Assembly: GCA_945874355.1 (NCBI GenBank)
Contig: CAMCGB010000007.1
Coordinates: forward strand, 60,431 to 124,430
DNA length: 64,000 bases
Origin: an uncultured Bacteroides sp.
GTDB lineage: Bacteria; Bacteroidota; Bacteroidia; Bacteroidales; UBA932
Reading direction: 5' to 3'
Position 1 is the stretch's first letter. The number at the start of each line of letters is the position of its first letter. A program made the position numbers and the translations under genes. Below are positions 24,985 through 33,174 of the stretch, piece after piece. The notes under the pieces were generated by a model. It had not been told where the DNA came from. It made no database searches and saw only the letters and a program-made list of their open reading frames with translations.

Positions 24985-25015
24985 TTTCAAAAATCTTCGA
25001 TTAGTTGTAGATTTG
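24985..25015 (+). promoter_or_regulatory. Promoter of ybeY-mnmG
   Basis: TTTC at 24985-24988 and a perfect TAGATTTG at 25008-25015 are 19 bases apart. Transcription would start near 25022, leaving a leader of about 50 nt before ybeY. Confidence 0.6.
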
Positions 25016-25071
25016 CATTGTCAAATTTTAGTGTTTTTTAAGTTTTTCAACTGCAAATTCTATCTCCTATC

Positions 25072-25497
25072 ATGGTAAGGTATTTTTTCGAGGATACAAG
25101 TTTCAAATTCAAGCCCAAGGCTCTTACTAAGCTCTGGCTGCGCACAGTAGCCGGAAGTGAGAGCAGGAAACTGGGCGATGTCAACATTATTTTCTGTTCC
25201 GACAATTATATTCTTGACATTAATATGAAGTACCTCCAGCACGACTACTTTACCGATATCATCACTTTCGACTATTGCGAGAAGAATACTCTGAGCGGAG
25301 ACCTTTTCATCAGTGTCGATTCTGTGCGGGAGAATGCCCTGCTTTATGGTGCCCCGTCCTTTGAAGACGAGCTCAACAGAGTTATTGTACACGGACTTCT
25401 TCATCTGATTGGTTATGATGACCACAGCGATGAGCAAGTTGCCGTGATGCGTCAGAAGGAGAACTATTACCTGGAACTTAGAAAGAGTCTGCAGTAA
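25072..25497 (+). CDS. ybeY: Endoribonuclease YbeY (rRNA maturation)
   Basis: A 141-residue zinc-dependent RNase needed for 16S rRNA 3-prime maturation and ribosome quality control. The metal motif H-x3-H-x5-H is seen in [15 protein letters not shown] near residues 102-116, and the preceding DIITFDY and GDLFISVD strands fit the family. The length is slightly short but complete. The mnmG start codon follows one base after the stop, so both are cotranscribed from the promoter at 24985-25015. Confidence 0.93.
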   Translation: MVRYFFEDTSFKFKPKALTKLWLRTVAGSESRKLGDVNIIFCSDNYILDINMKYLQHDYFTDIITFDYCEKNTLSGDLFISVDSVRENALLYGAPSFEDELNRVIVHGLLHLIGYDDHSDEQVAVMRQKENYYLELRKSLQ

Positions 25498-25498
25498 T

Positions 25499-27373
25499 AT
25501 GGGCTTTGAGAATTACGATATAATTGTGGTCGGAGGAGGTCACGCCGGCTGTGAAGCCGCAATGGCCGCCGCAAATCTCGGATGCAAGACTCTTCTTGTG
25601 AGCGCGGATATGCTCTCTTTTGCCAAAATGAGTTGTAATCCGGCTATGGGAGGAATTGCTAAAGGACAGATAATCAGAGAAATAGACGCTTTAGGCGGAT
25701 ATTCAGGACTCGTTACTGACGCTTCTACACTGCAGTTTCGTATGCTCAACCGCTCCAAAGGTCCCGCGATGTGGAGCCCGCGCGCGCAGTGCGATAAACG
25801 CAAGTTTTCGGCGGTATGGCGGAAATTTCTCGAAAGTAATTGTAAATTAGATATTTACGCGGATTTTGTGACTTCTTTTCTCTTTGAGAATTCAAAAATC
25901 TGCGGAGTCAAGACAAATACCGGGGCAATTTTCAATTCTCAAGCGATTGTTCTGACCGCCGGAACCTTCCTGAATGGCAGTCTTTTCATCGGAAAGACGA
26001 AGATGAGCGGAGGCAGGATAGGGGAGTTGTCGTCTTACGGACTGACCGAGCAGCTCAATCTTCTCGGAATAGCGTCTGACAGGATGAAGACAGGAACTCC
26101 TCCAAGAATAGACATTTCGTCGGTCGATGTGTCTTCGCTTACTGTTCAGAGAGGGGATGAGAATCCCAGCAGGTTTTCTTACCTCGATGTTGCTTCTTCA
26201 ATTCAAAGCAGCGGAAGCCAGATGCCCTGCTATATTCTGCATACCAATTCTGAGGTGCACGAGATACTGCGCTCGGGTTTCAAGGATTCGCCGATGTTCT
26301 CCGGAATGATTCACGGTAAGGGTCCACGCTACTGTCCGAGCATAGAAGATAAGCTCCGCGTCTTTCCCGACAACGATTCGCATCAGCTTTTCCTCGAGCC
26401 GGAAGGGGAGGATACCAACGAATACTATCTGCAGGGCTTCTCTTCGTCCCTGCCTCTGGATGTGCAACTGGAGGCCCTTCACCATATCAAAGGTTTGGAG
26501 AATGCCAAGATATATAAACCGGCATACGCGGTGGAGTATGACTACTTCGATCCTACCCAGCTCAAGGCTACTCTTGAGTCCAAAGTAGTGGAGAATCTGT
26601 ATCTCGCCGGGCAGGTGAACGGAACAACAGGCTATGAGGAAGCGGCCGCCCAGGGTCTTGTAGCAGGCATCAATGCTGCTCTGAAGATTCAGGGTAAGGG
26701 AGAATTCATCCTTCGAAGGGATGAGTCTTATATAGGTGTTCTGATAGATGATCTGATTACAAAGGGAGTCGATGAACCATACAGGATGTTTACTTCCAGG
26801 GCAGAGTACAGAATACTCCTGAGGCAGGATAATGCCGATCTGAGATTGACTCCGAGAGCTTACGAAATTGGGCTCGCTTCGCAGCATCGCTACGATTTGA
26901 TGCGTGAGAAGTATGCGAAAATCGATAGTCTGAAAGAGTTCTGTCAGAATACTAATATCACTACTTCCCAGGCGAATCCTTTACTCGCGTCGAAGAATTC
27001 TTCACCCTTAACAGAGTCCAAGAAGATATTTGATATTGCCCAAAGGCCGGAACTGAATCTCCGGGAAATTCTTAATTGTGTTCCACGTGGAACATTTAAT
27101 AAAGATTATTCCGACGATATTTTGGAAAGCGTAGAGATATCCCTGAAGTATAGCGGATATATCGACAGGGAGATTCAGATGGCAGAGAAACTGCACAGGC
27201 TCGAGAATCTAAAAATTCCTGAGAACTTTGATTTCGACAAAGTCTCAGGATTATCGATTGAGTGCCGCCAGAAGCTGAAGAAATACTCTCCGAAAACTAT
27301 AGCCCAGGCATCACGTATTTCCGGTGTATCGCCTTCCGATATCTCAGTTCTGCTTCTGTATTTCGGAAGATGA
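25499..27373 (+). CDS. mnmG: tRNA uridine-5-carboxymethylaminomethyl modification enzyme MnmG (GidA)
   Basis: FAD-dependent enzyme that, with MnmE, modifies the wobble uridine of tRNAs (624 residues). [19 protein letters not shown] near 8-26 binds [15 protein letters not shown] near 44 and [15 protein letters not shown] follow, and [20 protein letters not shown] near 425 is the C-terminal family signature. The last 70 residues are the MnmE/tRNA-interacting helices. A perfect 16-bp parS-like palindrome is embedded in the coding sequence at 27079-27094, encoding NCVPRGTF. Its end is 12 bases from the convergent ruvA stop. Confidence 0.96.
   Translation: MGFENYDIIVVGGGHAGCEAAMAAANLGCKTLLVSADMLSFAKMSCNPAMGGIAKGQIIREIDALGGYSGLVTDASTLQFRMLNRSKGPAMWSPRAQCDKRKFSAVWRKFLESNCKLDIYADFVTSFLFENSKICGVKTNTGAIFNSQAIVLTAGTFLNGSLFIGKTKMSGGRIGELSSYGLTEQLNLLGIASDRMKTGTPPRIDISSVDVSSLTVQRGDENPSRFSYLDVASSIQSSGSQMPCYILHTNSEVHEILRSGFKDSPMFSGMIHGKGPRYCPSIEDKLRVFPDNDSHQLFLEPEGEDTNEYYLQGFSSSLPLDVQLEALHHIKGLENAKIYKPAYAVEYDYFDPTQLKATLESKVVENLYLAGQVNGTTGYEEAAAQGLVAGINAALKIQGKGEFILRRDESYIGVLIDDLITKGVDEPYRMFTSRAEYRILLRQDNADLRLTPRAYEIGLASQHRYDLMREKYAKIDSLKEFCQNTNITTSQANPLLASKNSSPLTESKKIFDIAQRPELNLREILNCVPRGTFNKDYSDDILESVEISLKYSGYIDREIQMAEKLHRLENLKIPENFDFDKVSGLSIECRQKLKKYSPKTIAQASRISGVSPSDISVLLLYFGR
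27079..27094. promoter_or_regulatory. Candidate parS centromere site (ParB-binding palindrome)
   Basis: TGTTCCACGTGGAACA is a perfect 16-bp inverted repeat. It matches the bacterial parS consensus TGTTNCACGTGAAACA at all but one base of the right arm, and agrees with the palindromic TGTTCCACGTGGAAC core of Pseudomonas parS sites. It lies inside mnmG, 8.5 kb from the candidate origin at 18.5 kb. Other CACGTG sites I noted in the window lack the flanking arms. Confidence 0.8.
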
Positions 27374-27385
27374 TAGGGGTGCTGT

Positions 27386-27979
27386 CTAGAGCATCCTCAG
27401 TGCTTTCTTGATTATATCTTCCACGCTCGCTGAAGGGTCGGCTTTGAGTATGCTCTGGATGGCCTTGCTGATGTTCGGCTTCGAAAAACCAAGGTTCAGA
27501 AGAGCTGCGGCCGCCTCGTCCGCATTGGCGCTCTTATTGTTGTTGACAAGAGAAGAGAAGTCTTCGCTTCCTCCTTTGACTATCTTGTCTTTCAGTTCCA
27601 GAACGAGTCTCTGGGCGCTCTTGAGTCCAATTCCCTTGACAGATTTGAGTCTGTTTACGTCTTCAGACAGGATGGTCTGCTTCAATTCTTCGGGACTCAT
27701 TGACGAGAGTATCATTCTCGCAGAAGCTGCTCCCATACCGGAGACTGAGGTGATGTCCCTGAACAGATTCCTTTCTTCTTTGCTTGAGAATCCGTAATCC
27801 ACTTCGCTTCCGTCCCTTTGGTTTACCTGCTTCTGGATATAGATGACGGCTTCGCTTTTGCCTGAAATGCTGTCGTAGGTCTGGAGCGAAATTTCCATCA
27901 AGTATCCGATTCCTGCGTTGTCGATGACGCAGTAAGTGGGGGACAGTTCAACAATTTTTCCGCTGATGTAGTCTATCAT
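27386..27979 (-). CDS. ruvA: Holliday junction DNA-binding protein RuvA
   Basis: Tetrameric junction-recognition subunit of RuvAB (197 residues). I start it at MIDYISGKIVEL (ATG at 27979), since RuvA proteins begin with this OB-fold strand; the track start 33 bases upstream adds a non-conserved tail. An OB domain (1-65), two helix-hairpin-helix motifs (LFRDITSVSGMGAASARMIL near 70-90 and LKSVKGIGLKSAQRLVLEL near 108-126) and the C-terminal RuvB-binding helices (AAAALLNLGFSKPNISKAI near 150-168) are visible. Confidence 0.94.
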   Translation of the reverse strand: MIDYISGKIVELSPTYCVIDNAGIGYLMEISLQTYDSISGKSEAVIYIQKQVNQRDGSEVDYGFSSKEERNLFRDITSVSGMGAASARMILSSMSPEELKQTILSEDVNRLKSVKGIGLKSAQRLVLELKDKIVKGGSEDFSSLVNNNKSANADEAAAALLNLGFSKPNISKAIQSILKADPSASVEDIIKKALRML

Positions 27980-28000
27980 ATCAGTATAGTTTTTTATTAT

Positions 28001-28073
28001 AGATTTCTCCACTCGGCCTTCGGCCTCGGTCGAAATGACAAAGGAACGCCTCGCTTGGTCGAAATGACAAAGG
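28001..28073. repeat. REP-like intergenic repeats upstream of ruvA
   Basis: Two direct partial copies lie in the gap between ruvA and sufS: 28001-28040 (agatttctccactcggcctt then cggcctcggtcgaaatgaca) and 28045-28073 (aacgcctcgcttggtcgaaa then tgacaaagg). They match the family at 22.6 and 24.0 kb in the outer agatttctc and cgaaatgac ends. The inner palindrome differs (ggccttcggcc). Confidence 0.7.
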
Positions 28074-28131
28074 AATAACAGTGAAGCATCGCAAATGTAC
28101 TTTAAAGTTATGACTTTTCGAAACAGTTTAG

Positions 28132-28139
28132 TAATTTTG
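28132..28139 (+). promoter_or_regulatory. -7 promoter box of sufS
   Basis: TAATTTTG at 28132-28139 is a perfect TAnnTTTG box 7 bases before the sufS ATG at 28147, implying a very short leader. No -33 match is seen at the right distance. Confidence 0.45.
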
Positions 28140-28146
28140 TAGGATT

Positions 28147-29373
28147 ATGGATATAGATTCTCTCAGACAGTTGTTTCCTCAACTTCAGGACAAGGTGTAC
28201 GGCAAAACGCTCGTGTACCTTGATAATGCAGCTACGTCCCTGAGGCCTTCCGGCGTGGTTGAGTGCTGGAGGAATTCCGCAGAGCATTGCACGGCCAACC
28301 TGCATCGCGCGGTGCATCATATAGCCGACCTTGCGACCCGCAGCTACGAAGATGCCAGGGCCAAGGTTGCTTCATATATCGGCGCAGGCTCTCCTTCCGA
28401 GATTGTTTTCACTTCCGGCGCCACCGCTTCGATCAACCTGGTTTGCTACTCTTTCGGCCGTAAATTCATCCAGTCCGGCGATGAAATCATAGTTGCCGAA
28501 AGCGAGCACCATTCCAATATCGTTCCCTGGCAGATGCTCTGCGAAGAAAAGGGAGCAAAGCTCAGGGTGTGGGGAGTTGATGAGAACGGACATCTTTCGC
28601 TTGATGATCTGAAGAGCCTTCTGAACCCCAGGACTAAACTGGTCTGCCTTGCCCATATTTCCAATGTGCTTGGGCTGGTAAACCCGGTAAAGGAAGTTGT
28701 AAAACTTTGTCATTCAATAGGTTGTAAAGTTTTAACTGATGGGGCGCAGGGTATAGTCCACACTAAAGTGGATGTGCAGGATCTGGATTGCGATTTTTAC
28801 GTCTTCTCCGGCCATAAAATCTTCGCCGCTCCTTCCACAGGGGTGCTATACGCAAAGAAGGAGATACTGGACTCTATGCCTCCGTTTATGGGTGGTGGGG
28901 AGATGATTTCGGAGGTCAAATGGAGCGGAACTACTTATGCCGAGCCTCCTTACCGTTTTGAAGCCGGGACCCAGAATATCTCAGGAACTCCCACTCTTAA
29001 GCCCGCTCTCGAGCTGATGGAAGAAATCCAAAATTCGGCTCAATTATCTGATAATCTTAAGGATATAACTGATTATATACTGTCCGGACTCTCGTCTGAC
29101 CCAAGAATCAGGCTGTATGGCATTCCTGGCGCGGGGTATGAAAAAGTTCCCGTGTTTTCGTTCTCCGTGGAACAATTGCATCACGAAGACCTGGCTCTGA
29201 TACTCGACAAGATGGGAGTGGCAGTACGCTCGGGACAGATGTGCGCCGAGCCTCTTATGGACCGTTACGGGGTCACAGGCATGCTGCGCGCCTCGTTCGC
29301 TCCCTATAATACCATGCAGGAAGCAAGATATTTTATCTCTTCCCTGCATAAGGCAATGGATATGTTACGATAA
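28147..29373 (+). CDS. sufS: SufS-type cysteine desulfurase
   Basis: PLP enzyme that takes sulfur from cysteine for Fe-S cluster assembly (408 residues, group II). YLDNAATSLRP near 24 opens the fold, AESEHHSNIVPWQ near 117 follows, Lys224 in VFSGHKIFAAPS is the PLP Schiff-base lysine, and Cys366 in VRSGQMCAEPL is the persulfide-carrying Cys of the short SufS loop. sufE and a DUF59 gene follow within 5 and 1 bases, so the three form an operon for sulfur mobilisation and delivery. sufBCD are not in the window. Confidence 0.94.
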   Translation: MDIDSLRQLFPQLQDKVYGKTLVYLDNAATSLRPSGVVECWRNSAEHCTANLHRAVHHIADLATRSYEDARAKVASYIGAGSPSEIVFTSGATASINLVCYSFGRKFIQSGDEIIVAESEHHSNIVPWQMLCEEKGAKLRVWGVDENGHLSLDDLKSLLNPRTKLVCLAHISNVLGLVNPVKEVVKLCHSIGCKVLTDGAQGIVHTKVDVQDLDCDFYVFSGHKIFAAPSTGVLYAKKEILDSMPPFMGGGEMISEVKWSGTTYAEPPYRFEAGTQNISGTPTLKPALELMEEIQNSAQLSDNLKDITDYILSGLSSDPRIRLYGIPGAGYEKVPVFSFSVEQLHHEDLALILDKMGVAVRSGQMCAEPLMDRYGVTGMLRASFAPYNTMQEARYFISSLHKAMDMLR

Positions 29374-29378
29374 AAGAA

Positions 29379-29783
29379 ATGAAAACACTGAAAGAAGCTC
29401 AGGAAGAAGTAGTTGAAGAGATGTCGATGTTCGATGACTGGCTCGACAAGTACTCTTATCTGATAGACCTGGGCGCTACTCTTGAAACCCTTCCCGAAAG
29501 CGCCCGAACCGAAGATAATCTTATAAAAGGTTGTCAGTCAAGAGTTTGGTTGGAATGTAACAAGGAAGGTAATATCATTTATTTCAAGGCCGACAGCGAT
29601 GCCTTGATAACAAAAGGCATAATAGCCCTGCTGGTCAGGGTATATTCAGGAAGGACTCTCGAAGAAATCCGGGACGATGATTTCAGTTTCCTCGATTCCA
29701 TAGGCCTGAAGGAAAACCTCAGTCCCACGAGGGCAGGCGGGCTTAATGCAATGATAGCAAAAATAAAATCCTACGCACTTTGA
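29379..29783 (+). CDS. sufE: SufE-type sulfur acceptor
   Basis: A 134-residue partner that accepts persulfide sulfur from SufS. Cys52 in LIKGCQSRVWLE is the acceptor Cys; the preceding EDNLIKGC and the later LTRAGGLNAM-like SPTRAGGLNAMI near 117 are family signatures. It starts 5 bases after sufS and is followed by the DUF59 gene after 1 base. Confidence 0.94.
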   Translation: MKTLKEAQEEVVEEMSMFDDWLDKYSYLIDLGATLETLPESARTEDNLIKGCQSRVWLECNKEGNIIYFKADSDALITKGIIALLVRVYSGRTLEEIRDDDFSFLDSIGLKENLSPTRAGGLNAMIAKIKSYAL

Positions 29784-29784
29784 T

Positions 29785-30150
29785 ATGTCAGAAATAATTG
29801 AAGATGAAGTACTTACACCGCAGGATGTGAAGGACCTCGCGCCTTTGTACGAGAATGTGGTGCTGTCGCTCAAGCAGGTTTATGACCCTGAAATACCGGT
29901 GAACATATACGACCTTGGTCTTATTTACGAGTTGAATATCAATAAGAAAAAGGAAGTGTACATAAAGATGACTTTCACCGCCCCCAACTGTCCTATGGCA
30001 GACGAGGTGATTGCGGATGTCAAGCATAATGTGGAGAACACTCCCGGTGTGAGCAAATGCGATATTGAACTGGTGTTCGAGCCTGCCTGGGACCAGAGTC
30101 TGCTCTCCGATGAGGCAAGGATAGAACTCGGTATGGATCCGGAAATGTAA
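29785..30150 (+). CDS. MIP18/DUF59 family Fe-S assembly factor (SufT/PaaD-like)
   Basis: A 121-residue protein of the DUF59 family that helps mature Fe-S proteins. The core motifs are VYDPEIPVNIYDLGLIYEL near 32-50 and TFTAPNCPMADEV near 63-75 with the conserved Cys, followed by VELVFEPAWDQSLLSDEAR-type sequence near 95-112. It is third in the sufS-sufE operon, which supports a SufT-like role. folK starts 14 bases later. Confidence 0.9.
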   Translation: MSEIIEDEVLTPQDVKDLAPLYENVVLSLKQVYDPEIPVNIYDLGLIYELNINKKKEVYIKMTFTAPNCPMADEVIADVKHNVENTPGVSKCDIELVFEPAWDQSLLSDEARIELGMDPEM

Positions 30151-30164
30151 TCTGCAACCGCGGG

Positions 30165-30593
30165 ATGGATGTATATTTTTCACTTGGGTCGAACCTTGGC
30201 GACAGGGGAGGCAATCTAAGAAAGGCTCTTTCCCTTATGGAAGAGAGACTTGGAACGAAGGTCAAAAGGCTGTCTTCTTTTTATGTAAATCCTTCTCAAG
30301 GATTTGATGGACAGGAGTTTATAAATTGCGCTGCGCTTTTTGACACAGACGAGGAGTGCGAGAGTATTCTGAAAATCTGCAAGGAGATTGAATCAGAAAT
30401 GGGCCGGAAGGAGATTATAGAATACGACTCTGAGGGGAAAAGGATATATCACGACAGGATAATAGATATAGATATTCTCCTGTACGGGGACAGGACTATA
30501 AACCAGAGTAATTTGATTGTGCCTCATCCGAGGATGGAAGAAAGGGAGTTCGTGATGAAGCCTTTGAGCGAAATCAAATCAAAAGTTTTTTAA
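30165..30593 (+). CDS. folK: 6-hydroxymethyl-7,8-dihydropterin pyrophosphokinase
   Basis: Transfers pyrophosphate from ATP to 6-hydroxymethyl-dihydropterin in folate synthesis (142 residues). YFSLGSNLGDRGGNL at the N-terminus, the NPSQGFDGQEFINCA substrate loop near 43-57, RIIDIDILLYG near 103 with the two metal-binding Asp, and PHPRMEEREFVMKPLSEI near 120 are all present. It is probably read from the suf promoter. A second folate/pterin gene, folE, is at the far end of the window and not linked. Confidence 0.94.
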   Translation: MDVYFSLGSNLGDRGGNLRKALSLMEERLGTKVKRLSSFYVNPSQGFDGQEFINCAALFDTDEECESILKICKEIESEMGRKEIIEYDSEGKRIYHDRIIDIDILLYGDRTINQSNLIVPHPRMEEREFVMKPLSEIKSKVF

Positions 30594-30635
30594 TAAGGCG
30601 CAAAATCATTAACTTCGCGGCTTGTTATAATACCT

Positions 30636-30643
30636 TAATTTTG
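30636..30643 (+). promoter_or_regulatory. -7 promoter box of glyS
   Basis: TAATTTTG at 30636-30643 is a perfect TAnnTTTG match 23 bases upstream of the glyS ATG. The -33 region is weak. Confidence 0.45.
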
Positions 30644-30666
30644 AATAGAATCTAAAGAACTGTAAT

Positions 30667-32205
30667 ATGACTCAAGAAGAATTGTTTAAGGTGCTTGTGG
30701 CCCACTGCAAAGAGTACGGCTACATTTTCCCTTCCAGCGAGATTTATGACGGACTTGCAGCAGTGTATGACTACGGTCAGCTGGGAGTTGAGTTGAAGAA
30801 CAATATCAAGCAGTACTGGTGGCAGGCAATGACCAGGCTCAACGAGAACATAGTAGGAATAGATGCAGCCATCTTCATGCATCCCAAGACCTGGGTGGCA
30901 TCGGGTCACGTGGCAGCCTTCAACGATCCTCTGATAGACAATAAGGACTCCAAGAAGCGCTACAGGGCAGATGTTCTGATTGAGGATTATCTCTCAAAGA
31001 TTGAAGACAAAATCAATAAAGAAGTAGAGAAGGGAAGGAAGAAGTTCGGCGAGAGTTTCGACGAGCAGAAATTCCGCGAAACCAATCCCAACGTACTTCG
31101 CGAAAAGGCTCATTATGAGCAGGTTCACAATAGATATGTGGCTGCCGAGCAGGCCAATGACCTCGCTGAGTACAAGCAGATTATTCTGGACTGCGGCATC
31201 GTCTGCCCTCTGAGCGGAACCAAAAACTGGACCGATGTAAGGCAGTTCAACCTTATGTTCTCCACCCAGTTCGGCTCTACCGGAGACGACACCAGCACCG
31301 TATATCTGCGTCCTGAGACTGCCCAGGGTATATTCGTGGACTATATCAATGTCCAGAAGACCGGCAGAATGAAGATTCCTTTCGGTATAGCCCAGATAGG
31401 AAAGGCCTTCCGCAACGAGGTGGTTGCACGTCAGTTCATCTTCCGTATGAGGGAGTTCGAGCAGATGGAGATGGAGTTCTTCGTAAGGCCCGGAACCGAG
31501 ATGGAGTGGTTCAGAAATTGGAAGGAGAACCGTATGAAGTGGCACGTGAACCTCGGAATGGGAGAGGAGAACTACCGTTTCCACGATCACGAGAAGCTTG
31601 CCCACTATGCCAATGCGGCAACCGATATCGAGTTCCGTTTCCCCTTCGGTTTCAAGGAGTTGGAAGGTATTCACAGCCGTACTGACTTCGACCTCGGCAA
31701 CCATCAGAAACTCTCCGGAAAGAAGCTTCAGTACTTCGATCCCGAGACTAACGACAGTTATGTTCCCTACTGCGTGGAGACCTCCATCGGAGTGGACCGT
31801 ATGTTCCTTGCCGTGCTGAGCAATTCCTACAAGGTTGAGACTCTCGAGAACGGGGAGACCCGCACCCTGCTGAGCCTGCCCGCTCCTCTCGCTCCTGTAA
31901 AGGCCGCCGTGCTGCCTCTGGTTAAGAAGGACGGACTTCCCGAATTCGCCCAGAAGGTGATGAATGAACTCAAGTACGACTTCAACTGCCAGTACGACGA
32001 GAAGGACAGTATAGGAAAGAGATACCGTCGTCAGGATGCCATCGGAACTCCTTTCTGCATCACCATCGACCACGAGTCGCTCAACGACAACTGCGTCACC
32101 GTGCGCGAGAGGGACACTATGGCCCAGACCAGGGTTCCTGTGGCTGAACTGCGCGCCCTGATTGACAGCAAGGTCAACCTCACCAACCTCCTCAGAAACC
32201 TTTAA
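30667..32205 (+). CDS. glyS: Glycine-tRNA ligase, single-chain (alpha2 type)
   Basis: Charges tRNA-Gly (512 residues, class II synthetase of the homodimeric type). SSEIYDGLAAVYDYGQLG near 16-35, the motif 2 region IGKAFRNEVVARQFIFRMREFEQMEMEFF near 240-268, ETSIGVDRMFLAVL (motif 3) near 370 and the anticodon-binding domain after about 400 are recognisable. The stop codon shares one base with the next start (TAATG), indicating coupling to the ThiL-like gene. Confidence 0.96.
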   Translation: MTQEELFKVLVAHCKEYGYIFPSSEIYDGLAAVYDYGQLGVELKNNIKQYWWQAMTRLNENIVGIDAAIFMHPKTWVASGHVAAFNDPLIDNKDSKKRYRADVLIEDYLSKIEDKINKEVEKGRKKFGESFDEQKFRETNPNVLREKAHYEQVHNRYVAAEQANDLAEYKQIILDCGIVCPLSGTKNWTDVRQFNLMFSTQFGSTGDDTSTVYLRPETAQGIFVDYINVQKTGRMKIPFGIAQIGKAFRNEVVARQFIFRMREFEQMEMEFFVRPGTEMEWFRNWKENRMKWHVNLGMGEENYRFHDHEKLAHYANAATDIEFRFPFGFKELEGIHSRTDFDLGNHQKLSGKKLQYFDPETNDSYVPYCVETSIGVDRMFLAVLSNSYKVETLENGETRTLLSLPAPLAPVKAAVLPLVKKDGLPEFAQKVMNELKYDFNCQYDEKDSIGKRYRRQDAIGTPFCITIDHESLNDNCVTVRERDTMAQTRVPVAELRALIDSKVNLTNLLRNL

Positions 32206-33170
32206 TGGAAGAGAGTTTTTCTTCTATCGGAAGGGTTGAAGCCATCAGGCGCCTTTTCGAAAACAGTGGATATGAGCCTTTCGCCGAGCCTTTGGACTTC
32301 GTGTCTTCGAGCGGCGGAAGGCCTTGTTCTGCGAGCCGTCTTCTGCTTGAAGGGACCGACTTCAATCTGGAGTATTTCCCTCTCAAACACCTGGGTTACA
32401 AGGCTGTAGTGGCTGTCACCGGGGAGCTTTTCGCCTCTCTTGCCCGTCCCAAGTGCCTGAGTGTGGTGCTTGGAGTGTCGTCGAAGCTGGATTATCCGCA
32501 GATTTCTGAGCTTTGGCAGGGAGTGGTGTATGCCGCAAAGGAGTTCAGCTACCAGTCCTTGAGCCTTTCGCTGGAGCCTTCGCGCAACGGTCTTGCAATA
32601 AGCGTCAGCGCTGTCGGCGAGAAGGGTGCAGTGGATGAGCTGATCCGCCCCGCGGCGAAAAGCAAGGACCTTATCTGCGTGAGTGGAAGGCTTGGAGCGG
32701 CGTATCTCGGAGAGCAGGTGCTTGAACGGAAAAGGGACAGCCTGGAGCAGTACAAGATGCTTGTGGGAGCCTATATCAAGCCGGAGCTGGACCCTTGCGC
32801 AGTGGACAATATACTCAACTCTACAATCAGGCCTTCCTGCGGCTATTTTGTGACCCGTGGCCTTGCAGATGCCGTTCTGAGACTCACCCGAGACACTTCT
32901 CTCGGCGCCAAGATTTATGCCGACAAGATTCCCTTTGAGGGAGGCAGTTTCACTCTTGGTAAAGAATTGGATATAGACCCTATTTCTGCGGCTATGAACG
33001 GGGGCGACGATATGTGCCTGCTCTACACTGTTCCAATCGAGAAATACGAGCTTTTCCGCCGCGATTTCCAGACTTTTTCAGTCATCGGGCATCTGGCCCA
33101 GAGTGATGTCGGCGCAGTTCTGGTGACTCCTGACTCTCTGGAGCACAGCCTCTCGGCCCAGGGCTGGTAG
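32205..33170 (+). CDS. Degenerate ThiL/AIR-synthase-related protein
   Basis: A 321-residue protein of the AIR synthase-related fold, closest in layout to thiamine-monophosphate kinase ThiL. LLEGTDFNLEYFPLKHLGYKAVVAV near 45-69 corresponds to the VEGVHFD...LGWKA stretch, and AAMNGGDDMCLLYTVP near 263-278 to the GGEDYELL motif. The metal-binding acidic motifs are altered. The N-terminal GDDAA is absent (VSSSGGRPCSAS in its place), the DLAAMGA stretch reads ELFASLARP, and DISDGL reads VTRGLAD. Kinase activity is therefore doubtful. It may be a regulatory or binding paralogue. It overlaps glyS by one base and converges on dnaE 4 bases away. Confidence 0.65.
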   Translation: MEESFSSIGRVEAIRRLFENSGYEPFAEPLDFVSSSGGRPCSASRLLLEGTDFNLEYFPLKHLGYKAVVAVTGELFASLARPKCLSVVLGVSSKLDYPQISELWQGVVYAAKEFSYQSLSLSLEPSRNGLAISVSAVGEKGAVDELIRPAAKSKDLICVSGRLGAAYLGEQVLERKRDSLEQYKMLVGAYIKPELDPCAVDNILNSTIRPSCGYFVTRGLADAVLRLTRDTSLGAKIYADKIPFEGGSFTLGKELDIDPISAAMNGGDDMCLLYTVPIEKYELFRRDFQTFSVIGHLAQSDVGAVLVTPDSLEHSLSAQGW

Positions 33171-33174
33171 AGGC

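Noticed and set aside
27386-28012. Longer RuvA start (MEKSIIKNYTDM)
   Set aside because: RuvA proteins begin at the MIDYI-like strand; the extra 11 residues have no counterpart and overlap the repeat region.
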